From: Sphingomonadales bacterium
GTDB lineage: Bacteria; Bacteroidota; Bacteroidia; UBA7662
Direction of reading: 5' to 3'
DNA length: 6,571 bases
Assembly: GCA_016872225.1 (NCBI GenBank)
Contig: VHAW01000095.1
Span: forward strand, 1-6,571
The notes beneath the pieces are model-generated. The model saw only the letters and a list, made by a program, of their open reading frames with translations, made no database searches and was not told the origin of the DNA. Below are positions 1-6,525 of this stretch, one piece after another. Numbering within the stretch: the first letter of the stretch is position 1; every line of letters begins with the position of its first letter. The position numbers were made by a program, and so were the translations under genes.

Positions 1-376
1 TTCCACCCAAGGTAACCCCTTGAGAACCACCCAATTTAACCTCACCCTAACACATCCTAACCGCAACGGTTCTTGGACAAGACAAGGGTTACGTATTCGG
101 GAAAAAATAGCGGGAGACAGCACCTCCACCCTGTTGGATGATGCCTACCTCATCACCGGCAACGGAAACGGTTCAGGACCAAACGGCACTACCTATAACC
201 ATAGTATTCTAACACCCTTACGCAAAGAAGGTAGCTGCCGTTGGTTGGTTTCCGGGGCAATTCAGTTTACCCGCAACGGTCTAGCTTCCCGCACTCTTGA
301 CTTTGGTAACGGTTCCTGCGATGATCAAGCCACGATCACAACCCCCAACGGGGTACGCACCATCACCCTCCCCTGA
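1..376 (+). CDS. C-terminal fragment of a putative exported Bacteroidota protein (5' end outside window)
   Basis: The frame is open from the left edge (reading S-T-Q-G-N-P-L-R-T-T...) to a TGA at 374-376, so this is the last ~124 residues of a longer gene; the first in-window start-like codon, TTG at 20, is unlikely to be the true start. The visible part is rich in Asn-Gly, Thr and Ser and looks beta-strand-like. It contains 'LLDDAYLITGNGNGSG', then 'GSCRWLVSG', then 'LDFGNGSCDDQATITTPNG' near the end. From memory, this order (DD-x-Y-x-ITG, Cys-R/K-W-x-V-SG, D-F/Y-G-x-G-x-CD-x-x-ATIT) is common at the C-terminus of uncharacterised secreted or lipoproteins of Bacteroidota. The two Cys could pair as a disulphide outside the cytoplasm. 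No enzymatic motif is seen and the function is unknown. The gene converges on rlmN, with 6 bases between the two stop codons. Confidence 0.7.
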   Translation, partial: STQGNPLRTTQFNLTLTHPNRNGSWTRQGLRIREKIAGDSTSTLLDDAYLITGNGNGSGPNGTTYNHSILTPLRKEGSCRWLVSGAIQFTRNGLASRTLDFGNGSCDDQATITTPNGVRTITLP

Positions 377-382
377 CCAACC

Positions 383-1441
383 CTAAAGAGCCTTGCCTGC
401 AGCGATTTCGCCTTTGTTGGCCAACTGACCGCAGGCCGCGTCAATATCCCGGCCTCGGCTACGCCGAAAACTGCACGTAATCCCCGCTGCTTCCAAAGCC
501 TCGGCATAAGCCGCAATAGCCGATGCCTGAGCTTGCCTAAGGCCATCTTCGCCCACGCTGTTGTACTCAATCAAATTCACTTTGCTTGGAAATTTACGCG
601 CAAAGCGAACCAAGGCCTGAACATCTTCGGCCTCATCGTTAATCCCCTCCCAAACCACATATTCCAAGGTAACCCTGCTCCTGGTTTGTTGATACCAATA
701 CACAAGGGCCGTTTCCAAATCCGCCAGAGTATTGGTTTCGTGGATAGGCATCAACCGGCTCCTTTTGAAATCAATCGCCGAATGCAGGGAAAGCGCCAAC
801 TTGAAGCGCACCTTTTCATCGGCCATTTGACGAATCATTTTGGCGATTCCGGCCGTGCTAACCGTGATACGACGAGGCGAAAGACCTAAACCGCTTGGAG
901 AGGTGATTTTCTCAATGGCCTCCAGGGTATTCCTGTAATTCAATAAGGGCTCGCCCATGCCCATAAACACAATATTAGTCAAAGGCCGGCCCAGTATTTC
1001 TTGAGCCTGTTTCTGGATCACAACCACTTGGTCGTAAATCTCGTCGGGGTTCAAATTCCGTATCCTTTTCATGCGTGCCGTCGCACAAAAGACACAACCC
1101 AGGCTGCAGCCAACCTGGGACGATACACAAGCGGTAATGCGGGTAGGCGTAGGGATCATCACCGACTCCACCACCAGTCCGTCGTGTAGTGTCAACGCGT
1201 TCTTGATGGTGCCGTCCTTGCTATATTGAGACTGCTGTACTTTGAGGTTACGGATTTCAAAATGTTCTTCCAGGCGGTTTCTCAAGGCTAGCGACAAGTT
1301 GGTCATATCGCCAATTTGGGTTGCGCCTTTGTTCCATAACCACTCATAAATCTGCCTTGCCCGGTAGGCGGGCTCTCCCCATTCCGCTAACCTTTGGGTC
1401 AATTCCTCCAAGCGAAGGCTTCGGATATCCGTTTTGATCAA
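383..1441 (-). CDS. rlmN: RlmN, dual-specificity 23S rRNA/tRNA (adenine-C2)-methyltransferase, radical SAM
   Basis: This is a radical SAM enzyme that methylates C2 of A2503 in 23S rRNA and of A37 in some tRNAs, acting in the cytoplasm. From a TTG start at 1441 it is 352 aa, near the family's usual length, and begins M-I-K-T-D-I-R-S-L as Bacteroidota homologues typically do. The 4Fe-4S motif CxxxCxxC is at C112, C116 and C119. C105 corresponds to E. coli C118 and C337 in 'DAACGQL' to the methyl-carrying C355; E92 and the SAM-binding GMGEPL (161-166) are also present, so it should be active. The Gln-rather-than-Cfr features fit RlmN, although Cfr paralogues share the core. The start is inferred: the frame stays open to 1705, but ATGs there would overlap the upstream lipoprotein gene by over 100 bases, and the only ATG in the 28-base gap (1461) is out of frame. 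No Shine-Dalgarno sequence is visible. It is probably the last gene of the minus-strand operon. Confidence 0.95.
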   Translation of the reverse strand: MIKTDIRSLRLEELTQRLAEWGEPAYRARQIYEWLWNKGATQIGDMTNLSLALRNRLEEHFEIRNLKVQQSQYSKDGTIKNALTLHDGLVVESVMIPTPTRITACVSSQVGCSLGCVFCATARMKRIRNLNPDEIYDQVVVIQKQAQEILGRPLTNIVFMGMGEPLLNYRNTLEAIEKITSPSGLGLSPRRITVSTAGIAKMIRQMADEKVRFKLALSLHSAIDFKRSRLMPIHETNTLADLETALVYWYQQTRSRVTLEYVVWEGINDEAEDVQALVRFARKFPSKVNLIEYNSVGEDGLRQAQASAIAAYAEALEAAGITCSFRRSRGRDIDAACGQLANKGEIAAGKAL

Positions 1442-1469
1442 AGGATTAGGGTTAAAGCCATTAAAATAT

Positions 1470-3197
1470 TTAGCGCCAACGAAGTTCTGTAGTCCAACCG
1501 GATTTAAGTTCCAATTCCCTTGAAAGCCAACGCACCTCTTCTGGCTGGCGAAGGTTTCTGAAACATGCGGCATCCCATACTCCATTGGAATTGCTATCTT
1601 CCAAAATCGAAATCTTGTATTTACCAGGGAGTAGGCCGTCCACGAGCCAAGGTATTGTGGCTTCTTCTGGCGCTCGAAACGCCTTACTGGCCACCAATTT
1701 GCCACCTATAGTCCACAAACTTGCAATACGCTGTTCGTCCTTATCCCATTCGATGAGCAACGAATCCGCGAGCAACATCATCGTGGCCAAATCCCCGGTT
1801 TTCTGAAGCTTTCCCAGAAAAGGCCTGTTTTTTCTCCCATATCCGTCTTCGAAAGCCCCGCTATCGATGCGCAAAACCCATTGTTCCGGAGCGAAGTCGT
1901 TGTTTGCAAAATCGACTCGCATAATCCCTTCTCGGCTTCCTGTGAAAAACTCGCCTTCCATCGGAATTTCTTTACCTTGATCGCTTTGCCAACACCACAA
2001 TAGCGGATCCGCCAAATGAACGGCGCGATCCCATCGTAGCCGACGGAGAGTCCCGATATCGGAAGGCCCCCACATACTAACCGATGGGCCCGAAGGATCC
2101 AAAGTGCTGGAAATCAATGCTTTTTGCTCAATTTGTAACAAAGTATCCATATTTCCTTCTGCCTTTAGCTGCAATGAAAATCTAGGCGCAAGGGCCCCCA
2201 TGCCGGGGGGTACATGAACCCACAAAGTGTCACCGCAGATCTCCTGTCCCATACCTTGAATAATAAGACCATTCCCCTGAATACCCACAGCCTTAACGGG
2301 CTTGGGGCTGCCCCAAAAAATGAGCGCCAGAGATCCTCCGTCGGACCAAAGCATTCTCCGCATAGTAATTTGATCATCAAGGTCTTCTGAAAATAATAGA
2401 ACATTACTACTGTCCGAAACCATGCTTGGTTTAAGTTCTGTTACGAAAACTTTAGGGAGGTGTGTCCCTAAGATTCTGTCCCTTTCCGGGTCCTTAAAAG
2501 CCAAAGCAGTATACGTTGTGTTGGGAAGGTTTCTAAACACAAAAAAACCAGAGTCATTACTCATAGTCCAGCGTTCCGGCTTGATGGAATCGCCTTTCAG
2601 GAGGGCCGGCAAAACCCCTTCCGGGTACAAGGCCACCGTAATCCCTGAGAGAGGAAGGCCCGTTTCAACATCCCGCACTTGCCCCGACCATTCCAAAGAA
2701 TCCAAATAAGCACCTGTCGAAAAAGCAAATCCCAAAGAAGGTATTGCGTTACCTTCGGTAATATCCGCAACAGACCCCCCTAAATCCACCCCGTATGTTG
2801 AATTGGGGGACAAAGAATCGGGGGTTAAACGGACAATAAACTTTCGAAGCCTCGCCCGCAAAATAATTGAACCCGGGGGCACATTGCCCCAACGCACCGC
2901 CTGAGGGTCTTTAAATTGAATATATTCATCAAATTCGAAGACGATTTGTCGGGGTCGTGTATGCAGGCTTTGATCGGAGGGTATTACCCTTACAAGTCTC
3001 GGAGCCGTTTGATCTCTAGCCCCCCCATCCGGACTAACAATATTGGCACAACCACTTATTCCAATGCAAGAACCAAGGGTTAACACGCCCAAAACCCTAA
3101 AACCCCACGCCCCAAATCTTTCCAAAAACCCCTTGGCCTTGAAAGATTGATAGCCCCTGATACGAAATCGTGAATTTAAGGGTTTCATAAATTTCAT
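1470..3197 (-). CDS. Ig-like domain (Big_5-type) lipoprotein of Bacteroidota
   Basis: This is a predicted cell-envelope lipoprotein of 575 aa from ATG 3197. A hydrophobic segment (about residues 34-49) ends in a lipobox I-S-G-C with the lipidated Cys at 50. Next comes 'ANIVSPDGGARDQTAPRLV', the usual opening of Bacteroidota Ig-like proteins, and a Big_5-like domain (about 62-160) with 'IVFEFDEYIQF'. A carboxypeptidase-regulatory/CNA-B-like beta domain follows (about 168-240, 'GQVRDVETGLPLSGITVALYP'). A long less recognisable middle leads to the typical C-terminal block (about 522-575, 'LLPGKYKISILEDSNSNGVWD...QPEEV...W'). The role is unknown; such genes are widespread in the phylum, and no catalytic motif is visible. 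The start is uncertain: ATG 3188 is equally possible, a GGAG lies 1 base before the first and 10 before the second ATG, and TTG 3125 preceded by AAGGGG would give a more ordinary 25-residue signal peptide. It starts 19 bases after the methyltransferase stop, in the same operon. Confidence 0.85.
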   Translation of the reverse strand: MKFMKPLNSRFRIRGYQSFKAKGFLERFGAWGFRVLGVLTLGSCIGISGCANIVSPDGGARDQTAPRLVRVIPSDQSLHTRPRQIVFEFDEYIQFKDPQAVRWGNVPPGSIILRARLRKFIVRLTPDSLSPNSTYGVDLGGSVADITEGNAIPSLGFAFSTGAYLDSLEWSGQVRDVETGLPLSGITVALYPEGVLPALLKGDSIKPERWTMSNDSGFFVFRNLPNTTYTALAFKDPERDRILGTHLPKVFVTELKPSMVSDSSNVLLFSEDLDDQITMRRMLWSDGGSLALIFWGSPKPVKAVGIQGNGLIIQGMGQEICGDTLWVHVPPGMGALAPRFSLQLKAEGNMDTLLQIEQKALISSTLDPSGPSVSMWGPSDIGTLRRLRWDRAVHLADPLLWCWQSDQGKEIPMEGEFFTGSREGIMRVDFANNDFAPEQWVLRIDSGAFEDGYGRKNRPFLGKLQKTGDLATMMLLADSLLIEWDKDEQRIASLWTIGGKLVASKAFRAPEEATIPWLVDGLLPGKYKISILEDSNSNGVWDAACFRNLRQPEEVRWLSRELELKSGWTTELRWR

Positions 3198-3216
3198 GCT
3201 CCGAACGGTGTTTTGG

Positions 3217-4104
3217 TCAGCCTTTTCGAAAAACAAATAGTTTGCTGCTGCTACCACGTTCGGATTTGAAGGTTTTCCACCAGAATCCAAAACCCCTCCA
3301 TAAACCTAAAAGGGTCCTATCCTTACCGCTTCGGTATTTTTCGCTCAACATAGCGATATAAAAAGGATCGAAAGGAAGCGCTTTCTCTGACTCACAAACA
3401 AACCCTGCCTGCTCTATTCTGTTCCGTAAGACCTTGCTGCGAAAATGATACAAATGCCTTGGTACATCCCAAGCGGCCCAAAACTCACGATAATAGGCGG
3501 CATCGTTGGCTTCGGTATTGGGAACAGCAATCAACAAATAACCACCGCGCTTCACCAACCGCGTAAACTGGCGAATACGCTCGTCCAGAGCGTGTACATG
3601 CTCCAAAACATGCCATAACGTAACCGCATCATAACTTTGAATTGTCGTTTGAAGGTGTTCTTCGGAAAAAACAGTCAATTCGTGCTTGGCCCTTGCTTTG
3701 GTTGCCGCAAACTCATCGGGTTCAACAGCCTCCACCTTCCAACCTGTTCGCTGCATATAGCCTGCAAAGTCCCCGGTTCCGCAACCTATATCCAGTAAAG
3801 TACCCTTGTTCGGCAACAGTGTACTAATCCACCCTTCCTTCTGCCTGAGCGTTATATGACGGACTCGGCGGTACAACCAGTTAATGAAACCGGTGGCCCC
3901 TTCGTCCGTATGCGAAACATAGTCCTTGAATTTGTAATACTTACCAATTTCTTCTGGCCCCGGTCTTGGATTCGTAAAGCGAAGCCCGCAATCCCTGCAC
4001 TGACTTATGTTAAAAATCTCTCCGCTAACACTAAAATCTTTGACCTTAAGAAAAGCCGAAAGATTATCACTGTGACAAAGGGGGCATTGTACAAGCCTTT
4101 CCAC
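3217..4104 (-). CDS. Class I SAM-dependent methyltransferase with N-terminal zinc ribbon
   Basis: This is a 295-aa protein in two parts. Residues 7-39 form a probable zinc ribbon with two Cys pairs (C7/C10 in 'CPLC', C36/C39 in 'CRDC'), followed by 'GLRFTNPRPGPEEIGKYY', the usual link in this group. Residues ~100-235 are a Rossmann methyltransferase (Methyltransf_23/UbiG-like): motif I LLDIGCGTG at 103-111, an acidic residue after strand 2 (E128 in 'VEPD'), 'LWHVLEHV' at 163-170, and 'WDVPRHLYHF' at 212-221. The substrate cannot be deduced; relatives are usually just annotated as methyltransferases. The start is GTG at 4104: there is no in-frame ATG between the upstream in-frame TAG (about 4147) and the first zinc-ribbon Cys, and the GTG sits six codons before that Cys. 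No Shine-Dalgarno sequence is seen. It lies 48 bases downstream of mnmG, a neighbourhood I recall from other Bacteroidota. Confidence 0.92.
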   Translation of the reverse strand: MERLVQCPLCHSDNLSAFLKVKDFSVSGEIFNISQCRDCGLRFTNPRPGPEEIGKYYKFKDYVSHTDEGATGFINWLYRRVRHITLRQKEGWISTLLPNKGTLLDIGCGTGDFAGYMQRTGWKVEAVEPDEFAATKARAKHELTVFSEEHLQTTIQSYDAVTLWHVLEHVHALDERIRQFTRLVKRGGYLLIAVPNTEANDAAYYREFWAAWDVPRHLYHFRSKVLRNRIEQAGFVCESEKALPFDPFYIAMLSEKYRSGKDRTLLGLWRGFGFWWKTFKSERGSSSKLFVFRKG

Positions 4105-4152
4105 AAATACTATGTTCAGGTTTTCACAAAAATCGGTGAATTCAGACTAAAA

Positions 4153-6027
4153 TCAGCCTTTTCGGTTCAAATGAACCATTAAGACGCTCAAATCCGCGGG
4201 ATTTATCCCGCTTATACGCGATGCTTGGCCCAGGTTTTCTGGCTTGTGGCGATCCAGTTTTTCTGTGGCTTCCAAGGACAATCCTGACACGGCTCCATAT
4301 TCGAAGTCAGGACGCATGCGTACTTGCTCCAGTCCTGCAATCTTCTCTGCCCACTTTTGTTCTCTCTCCAGGTAAGAAGCATATTTTATTTGAATTTCTG
4401 CGCCAAAGGCACTTTCCTCAGAAATGCCCCCCATAAATGCTGTTAGGGTTGTACTAATCTCCGCTAGATTTTCAAGATGAATGCCAGGCCGTAACAATAT
4501 TTGATCCATGCGAATCTTTTGAGGGATCGGAGACTGCCCTATGGGCTCAAAATGTGAGTTAAATGCCTCTGGTTGAACCGATTGTGTTAAAAGAAACCTG
4601 CACATCGCGTCCGTTTCTTCGATCCTTTTCTGTACTTCTTCGTAACATTCCTTGGATAATAAACCTGCAGAAAACCCGATCTCACCCAAACGAATATCAG
4701 CGTTATCCTGTCGTAACATTATTCGGTATTCTGCTCTTGAGGTGAACATGCGATACGGTTCATCCGTTCCCTTGGAAACCAAATCATCAATCAAAACACC
4801 GATATAAGCCTCTGATCTTCTGAGGGTTATAGCCTCCTTGTTCCTAAGGGCTCGACTTGCATTCAAGCCCGCAATCAGGCCCTGCCCTGCGGCCTCTTCG
4901 TAACCTGTTGTTCCGTTAATTTGACCCGCCATATAAAGCCCGTCAAGGGCCTTGCTTTCCAAAGAAGATTTAAGCTGGGTTGGGAAAAAGAAATCGTATT
5001 CAATGGCGTAGCCTGGGCGAAATATCCTTGCTTTCTCAAATCCTTTGACTTGCCTTAGGGCTTTAACTTGCACGTCCTCAGGTAAAGAGGTCGAAAAACC
5101 ATTCACGTACATTTCCACAGTATCCCAGCCCTCCGGCTCCACAAAAAGCTGGTGCCGATCCCTTTCTGCAAAACGATTGATTTTGTCCTCAATGCTGGGG
5201 CAATAACGCGGGCCTATGCCCTGAATTCGGCCCGTAAACATGGGTGACTGCTCAAAACCCTCTTTAAGAATTTCATGAACCACTGAATCGGTATAGGTAA
5301 TCCAGCAGCTCATCTGCTTTTCCAGCGGCTTGCTCTGGGATCTATAGGAGAATTTTCCGGGCTTTTCGTCCCCTTTTTGTTCCTCCATCACCGAATAATC
5401 CAGGCTCCGTCCATCCACGCGAGGCGGAGTACCGGTCTTCATTCTTCCGCTAGCCAATCCTATGGAACGTAGTTGCTCTGTGATACCAAAGGAGGCCGAT
5501 TCGCCCGCCCGTCCTCCTCCCATTTGTTGGTCTCCTACATGAATGAGCCCGTTGAGGAAGGTTCCGGTGGTCAGAATAACCTTCTGTGCTTTGATGGTTT
5601 GACCCAGACCCGTTACCACTCCCTTTACGGTTTCCCCTTCCAACAAAAGACCCTTTACGGTGTCTTGGCGAAAATCAAGGCCCTGAATTTGCTCTAACAA
5701 ATAACGCCAACGCGCCGCGAACATCGCGCGATCGTTTTGGGTGCGGGGGCTCCACATGGCCGGTCCTTTGGAACGGTTTAGCATCCGAAACTGAAGGGCC
5801 GAATAATCAGATACCAAACCTGACAATCCTCCCAGAGCATCAATTTCCCGTACAATTTGCCCTTTAGCCACGCCTCCCATAGCGGGATTGCACGACATTT
5901 GGCCTATCGTTTGCAAATTCATGCTGATCAGAAGCGTTGAAGCCCCCGTGCCAGCCGCAGCGGCCGCGGCCTCACAACCGGCATGGCCCGCGCCTACCAC
6001 GATAATATCGTAATCAAAATGTTCCAC
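4153..6027 (-). CDS. mnmG: MnmG (GidA), tRNA uridine-5-carboxymethylaminomethyl modification enzyme, FAD-binding
   Basis: With MnmE, MnmG places the carboxymethylaminomethyl (or aminomethyl) group on C5 of wobble U34 in tRNAs reading NNA/NNG codons, using FAD and methylene-tetrahydrofolate in the cytoplasm. At 624 aa it is full length (E. coli 629). The FAD dinucleotide-binding GxGxxG is at 12-17 (GAGHAG), and 'GQMSCNPAMGGVAKGQ' carries C46, the counterpart of E. coli C47. 'GTPPRVDG' (199-206), 'YCPSIEDK' with C276 (E. coli C277), 'GLYMAGQINGTTGYEEAAGQG' (about 363-383) and a complete C-terminal MnmE/tRNA-interacting helical domain follow. The start is GTG at 6027, giving M-E-H-F-D-Y-D; in-frame TAA lies only four codons upstream and no ATG intervenes. 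Bacteroidota homologues commonly start M-F-H-V-E-H/Q, and here that ATG is AAG. The start overlaps a parS-like palindrome. It lies 36 bases after ybeY. Confidence 0.97.
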   Translation of the reverse strand: MEHFDYDIIVVGAGHAGCEAAAAAAGTGASTLLISMNLQTIGQMSCNPAMGGVAKGQIVREIDALGGLSGLVSDYSALQFRMLNRSKGPAMWSPRTQNDRAMFAARWRYLLEQIQGLDFRQDTVKGLLLEGETVKGVVTGLGQTIKAQKVILTTGTFLNGLIHVGDQQMGGGRAGESASFGITEQLRSIGLASGRMKTGTPPRVDGRSLDYSVMEEQKGDEKPGKFSYRSQSKPLEKQMSCWITYTDSVVHEILKEGFEQSPMFTGRIQGIGPRYCPSIEDKINRFAERDRHQLFVEPEGWDTVEMYVNGFSTSLPEDVQVKALRQVKGFEKARIFRPGYAIEYDFFFPTQLKSSLESKALDGLYMAGQINGTTGYEEAAGQGLIAGLNASRALRNKEAITLRRSEAYIGVLIDDLVSKGTDEPYRMFTSRAEYRIMLRQDNADIRLGEIGFSAGLLSKECYEEVQKRIEETDAMCRFLLTQSVQPEAFNSHFEPIGQSPIPQKIRMDQILLRPGIHLENLAEISTTLTAFMGGISEESAFGAEIQIKYASYLEREQKWAEKIAGLEQVRMRPDFEYGAVSGLSLEATEKLDRHKPENLGQASRISGINPADLSVLMVHLNRKG

Positions 6028-6035
6028 GTGGAACT
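6020..6035. other. parS-like ParB-binding palindrome over the mnmG start
   Basis: GTTCCACGTGGAAC at 6021-6034 is a perfect 14-bp palindrome centred on CACGTG. With its flanks (T at 6020, T at 6035) it matches the 16-bp TGTTCCACGTGGAACA form of parS at 15 of 16 positions, failing only at the last base. parS is the site where ParB loads and spreads for chromosome segregation; sites near gidA/mnmG and the origin are well known in many bacteria. The palindrome spans the GTG start of mnmG (6027-6025) and its first codons. That this is a functional ParB site, and that the locus lies near the origin, is inference; no parA/parB or dnaA is in the window. Confidence 0.65.
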
Positions 6036-6063
6036 TTTAGGGTAATGGGCAAAACAATCCCAA

Positions 6064-6525
6064 TTAGAGGGAGTCAAAAATAACCAGGGCCCTGTCTTCA
6101 GCTTCGCGCATAAGCTTTTGGTCCTTGGATTTCTTGTCGTCAAAGCCAATGAGGTGCAAAAGACCATGAACCAATACGCGGCGCATTTCTTCCTGATCGG
6201 AATTACTCCAACGAACACTTTGAAGTTTAACCCGGTGTGGGCTAATGCAGCACTCTCCGTGTATGATGGTGCGCCCATAAGGACCGCCCCTGGATAAGCC
6301 CCTTGTGGCCTGAGGTGCTCCATAATCAAAAGTAAGGATATCCGTATCGCCTTTATGGCCAAGGTGCTTCTGGTTGAGTTCTGCCATCCACTCAGAGTTT
6401 CCAAAGGCATACGAGAGATCCAAGGACCTAACTCCGTAATCCTCTGCGATCCTTTGCAACCATCGACGCAATTTTCTGCGCCCCTTGGGTAAAGGAGTAC
6501 CTTCTACGGCTATAAAGGAAATCAT
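6064..6525 (-). CDS. ybeY: YbeY, 16S rRNA maturation endoribonuclease
   Basis: This is a zinc-dependent single-strand endoribonuclease that takes part in 16S rRNA 3'-end processing and late 70S ribosome quality control in the cytoplasm. The 153-aa product matches family length. Visible motifs are 'DTDILTFDY' (60-68), 'GECCIS' (90-95) and the metal-binding 'HGLLHLIGFDD' (120-130). H120 and H124 are the first two ligands, while the third position, His in E. coli, is D130; I recall Bacteroidota homologues reading H-G-V-L-H-L-C-G-Y-K-D here, so this looks lineage-typical and not inactivating. Between the two halves, residues ~73-87 form a Gly/Arg-rich stretch slightly longer than usual. The 'EEMRRVLVHG' helix and 'KLMREAEDRAL' end fit the family. 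The start ATG at 6525 overlaps a TGA in another frame (ATGA), suggesting translational coupling to an upstream gene. No Shine-Dalgarno sequence is seen. Confidence 0.93.
   Translation of the reverse strand: MISFIAVEGTPLPKGRRKLRRWLQRIAEDYGVRSLDLSYAFGNSEWMAELNQKHLGHKGDTDILTFDYGAPQATRGLSRGGPYGRTIIHGECCISPHRVKLQSVRWSNSDQEEMRRVLVHGLLHLIGFDDKKSKDQKLMREAEDRALVIFDSL

Noticed and set aside
341..354. Small hairpin ACCCC-CAAC-GGGGT as a terminator for rlmN or the left gene
   Set aside because: The stem has only 5 pairs, neither strand has a following T-run, and it lies inside the plus-strand coding region.
533..889. 118-aa plus-strand ORF opposite rlmN
   Set aside because: It is the antisense shadow of a well-supported radical SAM gene and has no domain character.
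4105..4152. Possible internal promoter between mnmG and the methyltransferase
   Set aside because: I found no convincing Bacteroidota -7 (TAnnTTTG) with a -33 TTTG at proper spacing; the TTTTTG present lacks the TA.
4164..4177. Near-palindrome GGTTCA-AA-TGAACC at the 3' end of mnmG
   Set aside because: The two-base spacer is too short for an RNA hairpin loop without melting the stem, no T-run follows directly, and it is coding sequence (V-H-L-N).
3856..4182. 108-aa plus-strand ORF across the methyltransferase-mnmG junction
   Set aside because: It is antisense to both genes, its peptide shows no family features, and no plausible promoter or ribosome binding site is seen.
5994..6410. 138-aa minus-strand ORF
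   Set aside because: It lies in another frame over ybeY, which has clear family motifs, and shows no recognisable protein features.
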